This document shows positions 44,554 through 52,251 of a stretch of 64,000 nucleotides of DNA, piece after piece. The position numbers were made by a program, and so were the translations under genes. The notes beneath the pieces were generated by a model that did not search any database, had not been told where the DNA came from, and saw only the letters and a program-made list of their open reading frames with translations. This stretch comes from Bacteroidia bacterium (GTDB lineage Bacteria > Bacteroidota > Bacteroidia > NS11-12g > UBA955): the NCBI GenBank assembly GCA_023228875.1, contig JALOAG010000002.1:1-64000 (forward strand), given 5' to 3'. The first letter of the stretch is position 1; each line of letters opens with the position of its first letter.

Positions 44554-44597
44554 TTATACCTAACAGTATCACAGATTGCGTAGTGGTTGATGTTACT

Positions 44598-44630
44598 GAA
44601 AATGCGTCTTTTATAGAGGTAGGCATTTTC
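44598..44630 (+). terminator. Possible weak terminator
   Basis: An 8-bp stem (44598-44605 with 44623-44630) with a further 4-bp inner pairing, 45 nt after the stop of the 1187-aa gene. No strong T-run follows, so the assignment is tentative. Nothing else is recognisable in the 206-bp gap before the sigma gene. Confidence 0.3.
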
Positions 44631-44759
44631 ATCAAAGTTGTCGGATAATATTAGTTTCAATAGTTTGATATCGCTTACACTATGAATAACGTGTGGAAAT
44701 TTCGATGTCTTGCCAAGATGCATTTGATTTTGTTTTGAACCCCAAATAAATGTCATGCT

Positions 44760-45338
44760 GTGCAGAATGCGTTAAATCAATTTGAACTCCTTTATAAGAA
44801 GTATTATCGTGCATTGCACTATTTCTGTCGCCAGTATGTACAGAATGATGAGGATGCAGAAGAAATTGTGCATGATGCATATGTTGCGGTTTGGGAACGC
44901 AGAGAAAATTTAGACCTTGACCTACAACTCAAGCCATATTTATATAAAGCGGTGCGTAATAAGTCTTTAAACTTTTTACAGAAACGAAAAATTGAGGTGC
45001 AAGAAGTTGAAGAAATTGAAAACTTACAGCACAAGACTGATGTAAGTCCTTTAGAAGTGCTTTATACTAAGGAAACTGAGCAATTGATAGTGGAACTGAT
45101 TCACACGCTGCCACCTCGATGTAAACAAGTCTTTTTATTAAGTCGAAAAGAAGGTTTTTCATATAAAGAGATTTCAGATATTATGGATATTAGCCCTAAA
45201 ACTGTAGAAAACCAAATTGGAATTGCAATTAAACAGATTAAGGAAGGAATAGAAAAACGCAACAAAACTATAGATAAAAAAAATGAGAAATTTCCTCTGG
45301 TTTTATTGATTGGCGCAGCATTGGAGCATTTTTACTAA
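44760..45338 (+). CDS. ECF sigma factor of the FecI-like Bacteroidetes family
   Basis: 192 aa. Regions 2 (FELLYKKYYRALHYFCRQYVQNDEDAEEIVHDAYVAVWERR) and 4 (LPPRCKQVFLLSRKEGFSYKEISDIMDISPKTVENQI) are intact and of the FecI/SusC-linked Bacteroidetes type. The start is GTG at 44760; no in-frame ATG exists upstream before a stop or near downstream. It is followed by a 57-codon ORF and a FecR gene on the same strand. Unlike most such pairs, no SusC/SusD transporter genes follow. Confidence 0.9.
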   Translation: MQNALNQFELLYKKYYRALHYFCRQYVQNDEDAEEIVHDAYVAVWERRENLDLDLQLKPYLYKAVRNKSLNFLQKRKIEVQEVEEIENLQHKTDVSPLEVLYTKETEQLIVELIHTLPPRCKQVFLLSRKEGFSYKEISDIMDISPKTVENQIGIAIKQIKEGIEKRNKTIDKKNEKFPLVLLIGAALEHFY

Positions 45339-45389
45339 AAAATCGCTGTTTTTTGGGGGAGAGATAAATAATGGCTGTTTTATGTAGCA

Positions 45390-45563
45390 ATGAAAGAAGA
45401 ACTTAAAGCAAATCTAATAACCAAATATATTTGTGGTTTATGTACTCCTGAAGAAGAGGAGTTTGTTCTAAATTGGCTTAAAGCAAATAGTACCAATCAA
45501 TTGTTGCTTGGGTATATTCGTCAAAATATGATGAGCAATCCAAGTTTTGTCCCTGCAAGGTAA
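45390..45563 (+). CDS. 57-aa ORF resembling the N-terminal domain of FecR
   Basis: 57 codons from ATG (MKEELKANLITKYICGLCTP) to TAA. The pattern L(I/L)-x-KY-x-x-G-x-x-(T/S)PEE...V-x-x-WL matches the short N-terminal region of Bacteroidota FecR anti-sigma proteins, normally on the same chain as the membrane helix and FecR domain. Here the next FecR ORF starts 1 nt after this stop, in another frame, giving TAAAATG. It may be a separate small anti-sigma domain, a programmed frameshift product, or a break by mutation; the context does not decide. Confidence 0.55.
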   Translation: MKEELKANLITKYICGLCTPEEEEFVLNWLKANSTNQLLLGYIRQNMMSNPSFVPAR

Positions 45564-45564
45564 A

Positions 45565-46458
45565 ATGGAAAACAATAGAAAATTAAGCGAAATTGTCTCT
45601 GATTTAGAGAAAGGTACCTTGCTCCCTGAAAATGAGCAAGGATTTCAGACTATTTGGGATGCTTCCTCAAAATTTAATTATCCTGAGGTTGATGTGGAAC
45701 ATTCGTGGCAAAGTTTGAAACATAAAATTGCGGCACAACCTTCTGAAGTTGCTTTAAAAGTGAATTATTTTAGAACGTGGGCAATTGCGGCTTCTCTTGC
45801 ATTGTTGGTCGCTTTTGGTGCACTTTTTTATGTTAACTACTTTAAGGTTAAGCCTATAGAGTATGTTGCGAATAATCAAAATAAAGTCGTTCAATTGCCG
45901 GATGGCTCCACTGTTACACTTAATATGTTTTCAAGTATAATTACCGATTCTGATTTTGGTAAGAAACACAGAAATATTGAACTTAAAGGTGAAGGGTATT
46001 TTGATGTAAAGAAAAATGCTGCAATTCCTTTTATTGTCAAAACAGGTACACTTGAAACCAAAGTAACTGGAACACAGTTCGATGTTGATGCATATTCTAA
46101 TAATTTAATTTCAGTTGCACTTAATGAAGGGAGTGTGGAGCTTCAACTTAACCCAAAATTAGTAACTAAATTAAAACCGGGTGAGGTAGCACTTGTGAAC
46201 AAAACAAAGAATGAGGTGTTTGTATCTCAATTTAATAAACAACATACATTAGCTTGGATAGACAATCAACTTGTATTTGAGAACGAACCTCTTGTGCATG
46301 TAATTAAAAGATTAGAAAATGTTCTTAATGTTAAGTTTGTGTATCCTAAGAATATGGATTCTGTTTTAATTACTACGACATTTACTACACTTGATCCTGA
46401 ACTGATTTCAAACATCCTTTCAAATACTCTTGAAACAGAGATAAGGGTGATAAAATAA
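45565..46458 (+). CDS. FecR-family transmembrane anti-sigma regulator
   Basis: 297 aa from the ATG at 45565. A cytoplasmic head (1-70) including QTIWDASSKFN and SWQSLKHKI, one membrane helix (about 71-91), the periplasmic FecR domain (VVQLPDGSTVTLNMFSSI, GEGYFDVKK, VTGTQFDV, VALNEGSVEL) and a C-terminal DUF4974-like domain (HVIKRLENVLNVKFVYP). FecR proteins relay a TonB-receptor or surface signal to the partner sigma factor. The head lacks the usual first about 50 residues, which are found in the 57-aa ORF just upstream. A start further up, TTG at 45547, is less likely. Confidence 0.87.
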   Translation: MENNRKLSEIVSDLEKGTLLPENEQGFQTIWDASSKFNYPEVDVEHSWQSLKHKIAAQPSEVALKVNYFRTWAIAASLALLVAFGALFYVNYFKVKPIEYVANNQNKVVQLPDGSTVTLNMFSSIITDSDFGKKHRNIELKGEGYFDVKKNAAIPFIVKTGTLETKVTGTQFDVDAYSNNLISVALNEGSVELQLNPKLVTKLKPGEVALVNKTKNEVFVSQFNKQHTLAWIDNQLVFENEPLVHVIKRLENVLNVKFVYPKNMDSVLITTTFTTLDPELISNILSNTLETEIRVIK

Positions 46459-46474
46459 ATTCCTTTATTTTTTT
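46453..46474. terminator. Possible A/T-rich terminator between fecR and hemW
   Basis: A 7-bp A/T stem (46453-46459 with 46464-46470), 4-nt loop, T-run on the plus-strand side, overlapping the FecR stop codon. Only 14 bp separate the two convergent genes. Weak stem, so low confidence. Confidence 0.3.
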
Positions 46475-47603
46475 AGTCAGCTAACAAACTGACAGCGATT
46501 GCATCTGAAAAAAGCAAAGCATCTTCGTTACACGTTATTCTATAGTTGCGTAGGCATAATTGATTTTTTAGTGGAATTTTAGCAATTTTTTTTAATAATT
46601 GCTCAGTTTCAGAAGGAAGTAAACTCATTAGAAATTTAACGTCAATACCATTTGAAGTCCTTATACCTGTCAGAATAGCTTCATTAAATGCCATTGTTGG
46701 TGTGATAAGTTCAGACTCGTGAGGAGGCTCCTTGTCAGCATTGAGACTTTGTATGTATTTGCTATGCGAATTTAAGTTCCACCTTCTTGCTCTACCATTG
46801 AAAGAATGGGCAGAAGGTCCAACTCCTAAATATTTTAAATGATTCCAATATGCACTATTGTGCTTTGATATCCATTTTTCAGATAATGCAAAGTTTGATA
46901 TTTCATAATGCAACCAATCGTTTGATTTAATTTGTTTAATAGTTTCTTGGAAAGAATTTGCCTGTTCTTCCTCAATTGGTCTTGGAAAATGTTTCAAACG
47001 AATCAATCTCTCCCAACTTGTGTTGGGTTCGAGGGTTAATGAGTAGCATGAAAGGTGTTGAGGGTTTAATGATAGGGCAACTTCAATGTCTTGGAGGTGC
47101 TGTCTTGGATCTGTTACGGGTATACCGGTAATAATGTCTAAGCTAATATTGTCAAACCCTACTTGCTGTGCAGTTTTGATACATTGCACCGCTTCAGTTG
47201 CAGTGTGAGCACGATTCATCCATTGCAATGCTTTGTCATCAAAGGATTGCACTCCTATGCTTAAACGATTGATTCCAATTTTATAAAGCGAGCTTATTTT
47301 GTTTTCATTTAGGTCATCCGGGTTTGCCTCAAGTGTAATTTCAGGTGAGGGAGAGACCGGGTATGTTGTTGTGATTGTGTTTAAGATTGTAGCTATTTCT
47401 GTCGGAGTGAGAAGAGACGGAGTGCCGCCTCCAAAATATATGGTGTCAATCTGCTCATTTTCTAAATAGTGTTTTCGCAAGAGTAATTCATTACAAATTG
47501 CAGCAGTCATTTTTTGCGTAGAATGATTTCCTGCCTTGAAATGAAAGTTGCAATATATGCACGCTTGTTTACAAAATGGAATATGTATATAGATTCCCGC
47601 CAC
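46473..47603 (-). CDS. hemW: HemW-like radical SAM protein
   Basis: 376 aa. Radical SAM cysteines C-x3-C-x2-C in PFCKQACIYCNF (residues 11-19), then FGGGTPSLL, the EANPDD motif and RLSIGVQSFDD, as in HemW, a heme-binding protein of the oxygen-independent coproporphyrinogen oxidase family (often misannotated HemN). HemW proteins act as heme chaperones and lack the extra Cys of true HemN. The start is GTG at 47603, 5 nt after the O-methyltransferase stop, implying co-transcription. Confidence 0.92.
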   Translation of the reverse strand: MAGIYIHIPFCKQACIYCNFHFKAGNHSTQKMTAAICNELLLRKHYLENEQIDTIYFGGGTPSLLTPTEIATILNTITTTYPVSPSPEITLEANPDDLNENKISSLYKIGINRLSIGVQSFDDKALQWMNRAHTATEAVQCIKTAQQVGFDNISLDIITGIPVTDPRQHLQDIEVALSLNPQHLSCYSLTLEPNTSWERLIRLKHFPRPIEEEQANSFQETIKQIKSNDWLHYEISNFALSEKWISKHNSAYWNHLKYLGVGPSAHSFNGRARRWNLNSHSKYIQSLNADKEPPHESELITPTMAFNEAILTGIRTSNGIDVKFLMSLLPSETEQLLKKIAKIPLKNQLCLRNYRITCNEDALLFSDAIAVSLLAD

Positions 47604-47608
47604 TGTTT

Positions 47609-48247
47609 TTACTTTACTCGAAGTATCATTAAACCGTCTCTAACCGGTAATAAAAAGTTCTCAACTCGAGAGTCGTTTCTTACTAAAACATTGAAATCAT
47701 GCAACGCTTTGGTGTCTCTGTCATTTAATCGCTCCATGTTGTCCAGCACTTTGCCACTCCAAAGAACATTGTCTGCAATAATTACCCCACCCTTATTCAT
47801 ATTGGGTAAAACCATGTTGTAGTAGTTAATATAATTCATCTTGTCTGCGTCAATAAATACCAAATCCCACTTGCTGTGAATTTTAGGAACCAAATCCAAC
47901 GCATCTCCATATTGGATATTAATCTGTTTGGAATATTGAGATTTTAAAATGTATTTCTCATGCACATCTGCAAGCTCGTCATTAATGTCAATTGTGTACA
48001 ATAAGCCATTTGATTCAAGACCTTCTGCTAAACAAAGCGCAGAATATCCGCTGAATGTACCTATTTCAAGAATGTGTTTTGGTTGTCTCAGTTTACTAAT
48101 AAATGCAAGCAATCTTCCTTGAATTTTTCCGCTTAGCATGCGAGATTGCAACATGTTGGTTTGAGTGTAACGCTCTAAATCATCTAATAGTTGATTCTCT
48201 AGGTTGGTACATTCTTCTGCATATTCATGAATTAAAAGGTCGTCCAT
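47609..48247 (-). CDS. SAM-dependent O-methyltransferase
   Basis: 212 aa, caffeoyl-CoA O-methyltransferase-like family (TrmR/YrrM-type). SAM loop ILEIGTFSGYSALCLAEGL, then LLYTIDIND, the metal-site Asp region VFIDADKMNYINYY and GGVIIADNVLWSGKV. Bacterial members include the tRNA hydroxyuridine methyltransferase TrmR; small-molecule methylation is also possible. A TATCTTTG box (48292-48299, minus strand) is 44 nt before the ATG. Likely first gene of a two-gene unit with hemW. Confidence 0.88.
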   Translation of the reverse strand: MDDLLIHEYAEECTNLENQLLDDLERYTQTNMLQSRMLSGKIQGRLLAFISKLRQPKHILEIGTFSGYSALCLAEGLESNGLLYTIDINDELADVHEKYILKSQYSKQINIQYGDALDLVPKIHSKWDLVFIDADKMNYINYYNMVLPNMNKGGVIIADNVLWSGKVLDNMERLNDRDTKALHDFNVLVRNDSRVENFLLPVRDGLMILRVK

Positions 48248-48366
48248 TATTGGTAAGTTTTAAGATGAGGGATTAATTAAATTGACCGATACAAAGATAT
48301 GCAAGCAATAAGTTTAAACATCGTAATAGGGCTTGCTGATACAAGAGGATAATGTTTTGCTTGCAA

Positions 48367-49440
48367 TTACTTGAAAGGGTTTGAAAAGTTTTGATTCGTT
48401 GTAAAATGATAGTCAGTAAGACTTTTTAGAAACGCAATCAAATCCGCTTTTTGTTGTGCATCTAAATTTAGCCCTAAAGGAATTTGGTCCATCAAAGGGT
48501 CAATGTTGGGTGAGTTTGCGTGAACTCCTGTCGAATAAAAATCAATAACTTCTTCCAGAGTGGCAAATCGCCCATCGTGCATATAAGGTGCTGTAAGTTC
48601 AATGTTTCTGAGGCTTACAACTTTAAACTTTCCTTTATCGTGTTCTTGTTTGGTTGTAGCTCCAAAGCCTATGTCTGTTTGGTGGGTCTCATCTAATCCA
48701 TTGTTTGCCATTTTTAGACTACCAAAGTGAATATTTCCATGACAATGAAAACAATCGGCTCCTCCCATATTGGGTTCGCTATTGAAAATTTGTAATCCTC
48801 TAAAAGCGGAATCGGAGAAAGTGGACGGCTCGCCTCTAAACCATTTGTCATATTCTGAATTAAATGAAATCATTGTAAACAAGAACTGCTCCATTGCTTT
48901 AGCATAGTGTTCCTCTTTAATATTGTAAATACCGAAAGCATTGTAAAATAATTTGCGATAAAAATTAGATTGGTTGAGTTTTCGTAACACTTCACTCATA
49001 GAAGAGTTCATTTCATTTGGATCTTCAATGGGTGCAATAACTTGTTCGCGAAGCGTATTTGCCCGTCCGTCCCAAAAGAAGTTTGGATGCCACATCAAAT
49101 TAAATAACCCCATGGCATTCCTTTTTCCTATGGCACCTGTAATCCCAACTGAAAACCTTCTGAGGTCTGCAAAAGCATTTTCTTGTTTATGACAACTTGC
49201 ACAACTTTGGCTGCTATCACCGGATAAGATAGGATCGTAAAACAAATACCTGCCCAACGTAATCCCTTCTTCGGTTAACTTGTTGTCGTCATTCATTTCA
49301 TATTGCGGATAGCCAGTTTGCCTTTCCGGAAAGGTAAATGGGATAGGATCAAACACATAATCAGGTTTGTTCTCGCGTCTGCATCCAAACTGGATGATGA
49401 ATATAAATACAATGAATCCGATGAGTGCTCTTTTATACAT
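48367..49440 (-). CDS. Di-heme cytochrome c peroxidase-like lipoprotein, MbnH/MauG-type
   Basis: 357 aa. Lipobox IQFGC at residues 16-20, then two heme c motifs, CASCH (80-84) and CFHCH (230-234), in a cytochrome c peroxidase/MauG scaffold (GRYLFYDPILSGD, APYMHDGRFATLEEVI). It lies 4 nt after an MbnP-type gene; in methanotrophs and elsewhere MbnH oxidises a tryptophan of MbnP to kynurenine. Pairing makes MbnH-like action more likely than plain H2O2 detoxification. Predicted location: periplasmic face of a membrane or the cell surface. Confidence 0.88.
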   Translation of the reverse strand: MYKRALIGFIVFIFIIQFGCRRENKPDYVFDPIPFTFPERQTGYPQYEMNDDNKLTEEGITLGRYLFYDPILSGDSSQSCASCHKQENAFADLRRFSVGITGAIGKRNAMGLFNLMWHPNFFWDGRANTLREQVIAPIEDPNEMNSSMSEVLRKLNQSNFYRKLFYNAFGIYNIKEEHYAKAMEQFLFTMISFNSEYDKWFRGEPSTFSDSAFRGLQIFNSEPNMGGADCFHCHGNIHFGSLKMANNGLDETHQTDIGFGATTKQEHDKGKFKVVSLRNIELTAPYMHDGRFATLEEVIDFYSTGVHANSPNIDPLMDQIPLGLNLDAQQKADLIAFLKSLTDYHFTTNQNFSNPFK

Positions 49441-49444
49441 GTAG

Positions 49445-50224
49445 TTATTTTAACTCGAATGTATTGCTCAGGTTTGTGTATAATAAATCCATGATTAAAT
49501 CCTCATCAGGGGAGCTTGAATGTGAAAGATCGCCATTTGTTTTCAGGCTGTATTGGTTTGGAGTAGAGAAGTATTTATCCAAATTTACGTCAATGACTTT
49601 TGCGATTTTGTTATTATTGTCAAAACTGAAGGTGTTTGAAGTTTCTAATGTAATCTGTTTGCGATATTTCAAGTTTGCCATGTGAAAAGAAAAAATCTGG
49701 TTGCTGTTGCCATTGTTCATGTAGTACCCTTCGCAAACCCAGAAAATATATCCCCCTTGCCACCCCCAATGCATATTATTTACGATGGGATTGAGCGGGT
49801 GGTTTTTGCTCCAACGGTTTGGGTCTCCGTGGTTAATGGAAGAGTCAAGACCAATCATGAATTTTATCCCTTTGAATGTGCCTTCAGGCATTGTTTCATC
49901 TATTTTAACTTCGTTTCTCTTTTCTGCAAGGTTCAGATAGGCAAAGGTGTCAAGTTTAACAGTCTCGCCATTTTCTTTGATTAATTCAAAATTTGAAAGA
50001 ATGAGTTGAACTCTTGAAAAGTTCAGTGTATCACTGGCTTGGATAATATGTGTCATTTTATTAAACACTAAATCTTGACCTTCAAATTTTGGCTTGAAAG
50101 TGAGGGTCAATGCCGCTTTTTTCTCTGTTTTGGGTGTTTCATTCGTTTGTTTGTTTTCTTTTTCGCATCCAAATAACATGAATAAACTTAACATGAGTAT
50201 TACTACGTATTTGTATTTTTTCAT
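49445..50224 (-). CDS. MbnP-like copper-protein family lipoprotein
   Basis: 259 aa from the ATG at 50224 (a TTG two codons upstream is less likely). Lipobox LFGC (Cys20). The body is an Ig-like MbnP fold with FSRVQLILSNFEL, GIKFMIGLDSSINHGDPNRW, HPLN and MHWGWQGGYIFW. Trp residues at about 138, 153, 155 and 162 flank a His; in MbnP one Trp is converted to kynurenine and contributes to copper binding. No methanobactin genes are nearby, so a role in copper or other metal handling is inferred. It follows the M1 peptidase gene by 11 nt and precedes the di-heme gene by 4 nt. Confidence 0.85.
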   Translation of the reverse strand: MKKYKYVVILMLSLFMLFGCEKENKQTNETPKTEKKAALTLTFKPKFEGQDLVFNKMTHIIQASDTLNFSRVQLILSNFELIKENGETVKLDTFAYLNLAEKRNEVKIDETMPEGTFKGIKFMIGLDSSINHGDPNRWSKNHPLNPIVNNMHWGWQGGYIFWVCEGYYMNNGNSNQIFSFHMANLKYRKQITLETSNTFSFDNNNKIAKVIDVNLDKYFSTPNQYSLKTNGDLSHSSSPDEDLIMDLLYTNLSNTFELK

Positions 50225-50235
50225 TTTCAACTTAA

Positions 50236-52149
50236 CTATTGTTTGACAAATTTCCTAATTTGCTTTCCTGCACTGCTCGTACTTTCAAATATATATAATC
50301 CTGATTGAATTTGCTCAAGATTTATCTGTGAAATTTCACCTATAGCTAATGGAGTAGTGAAAGTATATTCAGCCACTACTTTGCCATCCAATGACATTAT
50401 TTGATATGATTGAATTTCATGGTCAAAAGACACAACATTAAGCAAGTCATTGCTTGGATTGGGGTACAGTAGCAAACTGGATGTGGAAGTGCCTTTGTCT
50501 TTAATCATGATTGCTCTCGCTAAAATCCATTTTTCAGGGTCAAATTCAATAGCTTCAATGTCAAATAGAACTTGAAATTTGATGTTGTCATTATTTGCTT
50601 TTGGTAGCACTGTTATCATTTCTTTTTCACCATTTTTCCCTTTTAATAGCAATGGTATGGGAGTTTCAAAGAAATTCACAGACGGATCGGATGTTTCTTG
50701 AAATATCGATAATTTAACGGTTTTGTTACTGTGCTGTTGATAGTGGATAGTAAAAATCGGAAACCCTTGGCGCATAACCCATTGGTCAAAAAATGTGCTT
50801 AAATCTTTGCCTGAGCTTTGTTCTAAATGCCATTGCAGGTGGTTGCGATTAACAAATCCATACGCTAAATCAGTGTCTGCAAGGTAGCTTCTTAAACCGG
50901 AAAAAAATGCACTGTCACCACATACAAAACGCAACATGTGAACGACCATCGCTCCTTTGAAATAAACCAAACGTTGGTCGAAAAGTGTGTTAGTGCTCGC
51001 GGTGTCAAATGCAAAAACACTTCCGTTTGGCTTGCTTAATACTTGGTCAATTGCGGTTTGCAGTTGCAATTTCCACAAACTGTCATTTCTTAGGAACTGA
51101 TAACATAGCATATTGCCATAAGTGGCAAAGCCTTCGTTGAGCCACAAATCTTGCCAAGAACTACAAGTAAGTTTGTCTCCAAACCATTGGTGCATCAGTT
51201 CATGCGCTATTAAGTCAAAACTAAAGCTGCCCATAAAGCTCATGGTTTGGTGTTCCATTCCTCCTCCATGATGAAACTGAGTATGTCCGTATTGTTCACG
51301 CATAAAAGGGTAAGCGCCAAACAAACTGTCGTAAAGTGTCATGATAGGTATGGTTTGTTTCACTTGTGTTTTGGCTGTTTCTGTGTAGAATGGGTAAACA
51401 AAATTTTGAATTTTAACAGAATCATTCCCGTTGTTTACAGATGCATAGTCGGTGATAATCTCATAAGGCGAAACACTCATGCAGATAAGGTATGGTGCAA
51501 TAGGATAGGAGTGTTTCCAATGATAATAATTTCTTACAGAATCAGCCTTGCCTGTTTCAACTAAAACGCCATTTGAAACACCGGTATAAATACTGTCGCA
51601 AACAATTGTTATCTCAATAGAATCAATTTTGTCATTGAGTGTGTTTTGACATGGAAACCAATAGTAACAACCATAAGGTTGCGATCTTGTTGCAATGATA
51701 TTGCCGCTTTTATGAACAGATCTGCTATAATACATTTGGTTAAAGCTGGGTTGTCCTTGATAAAAGATTTCAAGTGTGTCTAAAGTGCCGGCAAGCAGTA
51801 AAGGCGAATAATTTAAAACAATCAAGTCCAATTGTCTGGAAAATGCAATGGTATTACCTTGTTTGCGAACAGAATCAACATGTAATGATTTTTCTAATTC
51901 AAAAATAACCTTAGAAGTGTTAGTCTTTGGGGTGAAGATAATTTTTGAACTTGCATTCAGATATCCGTTTGCAGGGTTGGGTGAGAAATTAAAACTTTGA
52001 TTCACAATGTTTAAATATGCAGCATCTGTGCGCCTTTCTAAAGATGTTTTTTTTGTCATTACACATTGTTCAGCAACCGAAAAAGGACTTTCTTGTGCAA
52101 TAGCAATATTGTGTAATCCAAGCAATATCAACAAAAGTAGCCTTGTCAT
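50236..52149 (-). CDS. Secreted M1-family aminopeptidase with T9SS type A tail
   Basis: 637 aa from the ATG at 52149, which starts a clear signal peptide (MTRLLLLILLGLHNIAIA); sequence upstream is promoter region. The gluzincin site is complete: GGGMEHQT, then HELMHQW with E about 20 residues on (LWLNEGFATY), near residue 310. The last about 80 residues (LLYPNPSNDLLNV, IMSLDGKVVAEY, QSGLYIFES) are a type A T9SS sorting domain, so it is exported as a surface or free peptidase. First gene of a probable operon with the MbnP- and MbnH-like genes; divergent from the 1059-aa gene. Confidence 0.93.
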   Translation of the reverse strand: MTRLLLLILLGLHNIAIAQESPFSVAEQCVMTKKTSLERRTDAAYLNIVNQSFNFSPNPANGYLNASSKIIFTPKTNTSKVIFELEKSLHVDSVRKQGNTIAFSRQLDLIVLNYSPLLLAGTLDTLEIFYQGQPSFNQMYYSRSVHKSGNIIATRSQPYGCYYWFPCQNTLNDKIDSIEITIVCDSIYTGVSNGVLVETGKADSVRNYYHWKHSYPIAPYLICMSVSPYEIITDYASVNNGNDSVKIQNFVYPFYTETAKTQVKQTIPIMTLYDSLFGAYPFMREQYGHTQFHHGGGMEHQTMSFMGSFSFDLIAHELMHQWFGDKLTCSSWQDLWLNEGFATYGNMLCYQFLRNDSLWKLQLQTAIDQVLSKPNGSVFAFDTASTNTLFDQRLVYFKGAMVVHMLRFVCGDSAFFSGLRSYLADTDLAYGFVNRNHLQWHLEQSSGKDLSTFFDQWVMRQGFPIFTIHYQQHSNKTVKLSIFQETSDPSVNFFETPIPLLLKGKNGEKEMITVLPKANNDNIKFQVLFDIEAIEFDPEKWILARAIMIKDKGTSTSSLLLYPNPSNDLLNVVSFDHEIQSYQIMSLDGKVVAEYTFTTPLAIGEISQINLEQIQSGLYIFESTSSAGKQIRKFVKQ

Positions 52150-52213
52150 TCGAGATTTCAAATTTACATATTTAATTCTACTCTTGGAATTAGCCTTTTT
52201 GAATCTTTTCTTA

Positions 52214-52243
52214 TTTGAAAAAGCAGCGTTTTCGCTACCTTTG
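52214..52243 (+). promoter_or_regulatory. Promoter of the 1059-aa gene
   Basis: TTTG at 52214-52217, 18 nt, then TACCTTTG at 52236-52243. The probable TTG start is 8 nt later, so the transcript would be almost leaderless. Confidence 0.55.
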
Positions 52244-52251
52244 ACACGCTT

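Noticed and set aside
44484..44756. A 90-codon minus-strand ORF antisense to the end of the 1187-aa gene
   Set aside because: It overlaps a well-supported T9SS sorting domain and its translation shows no recognisable features.
45390..46458. FecR called outright as a pseudogene because of the split
   Set aside because: Both parts keep conserved sequence and the junction (TAAAATG) suits translational restart, so a decayed gene is not established; reported as a finding instead.
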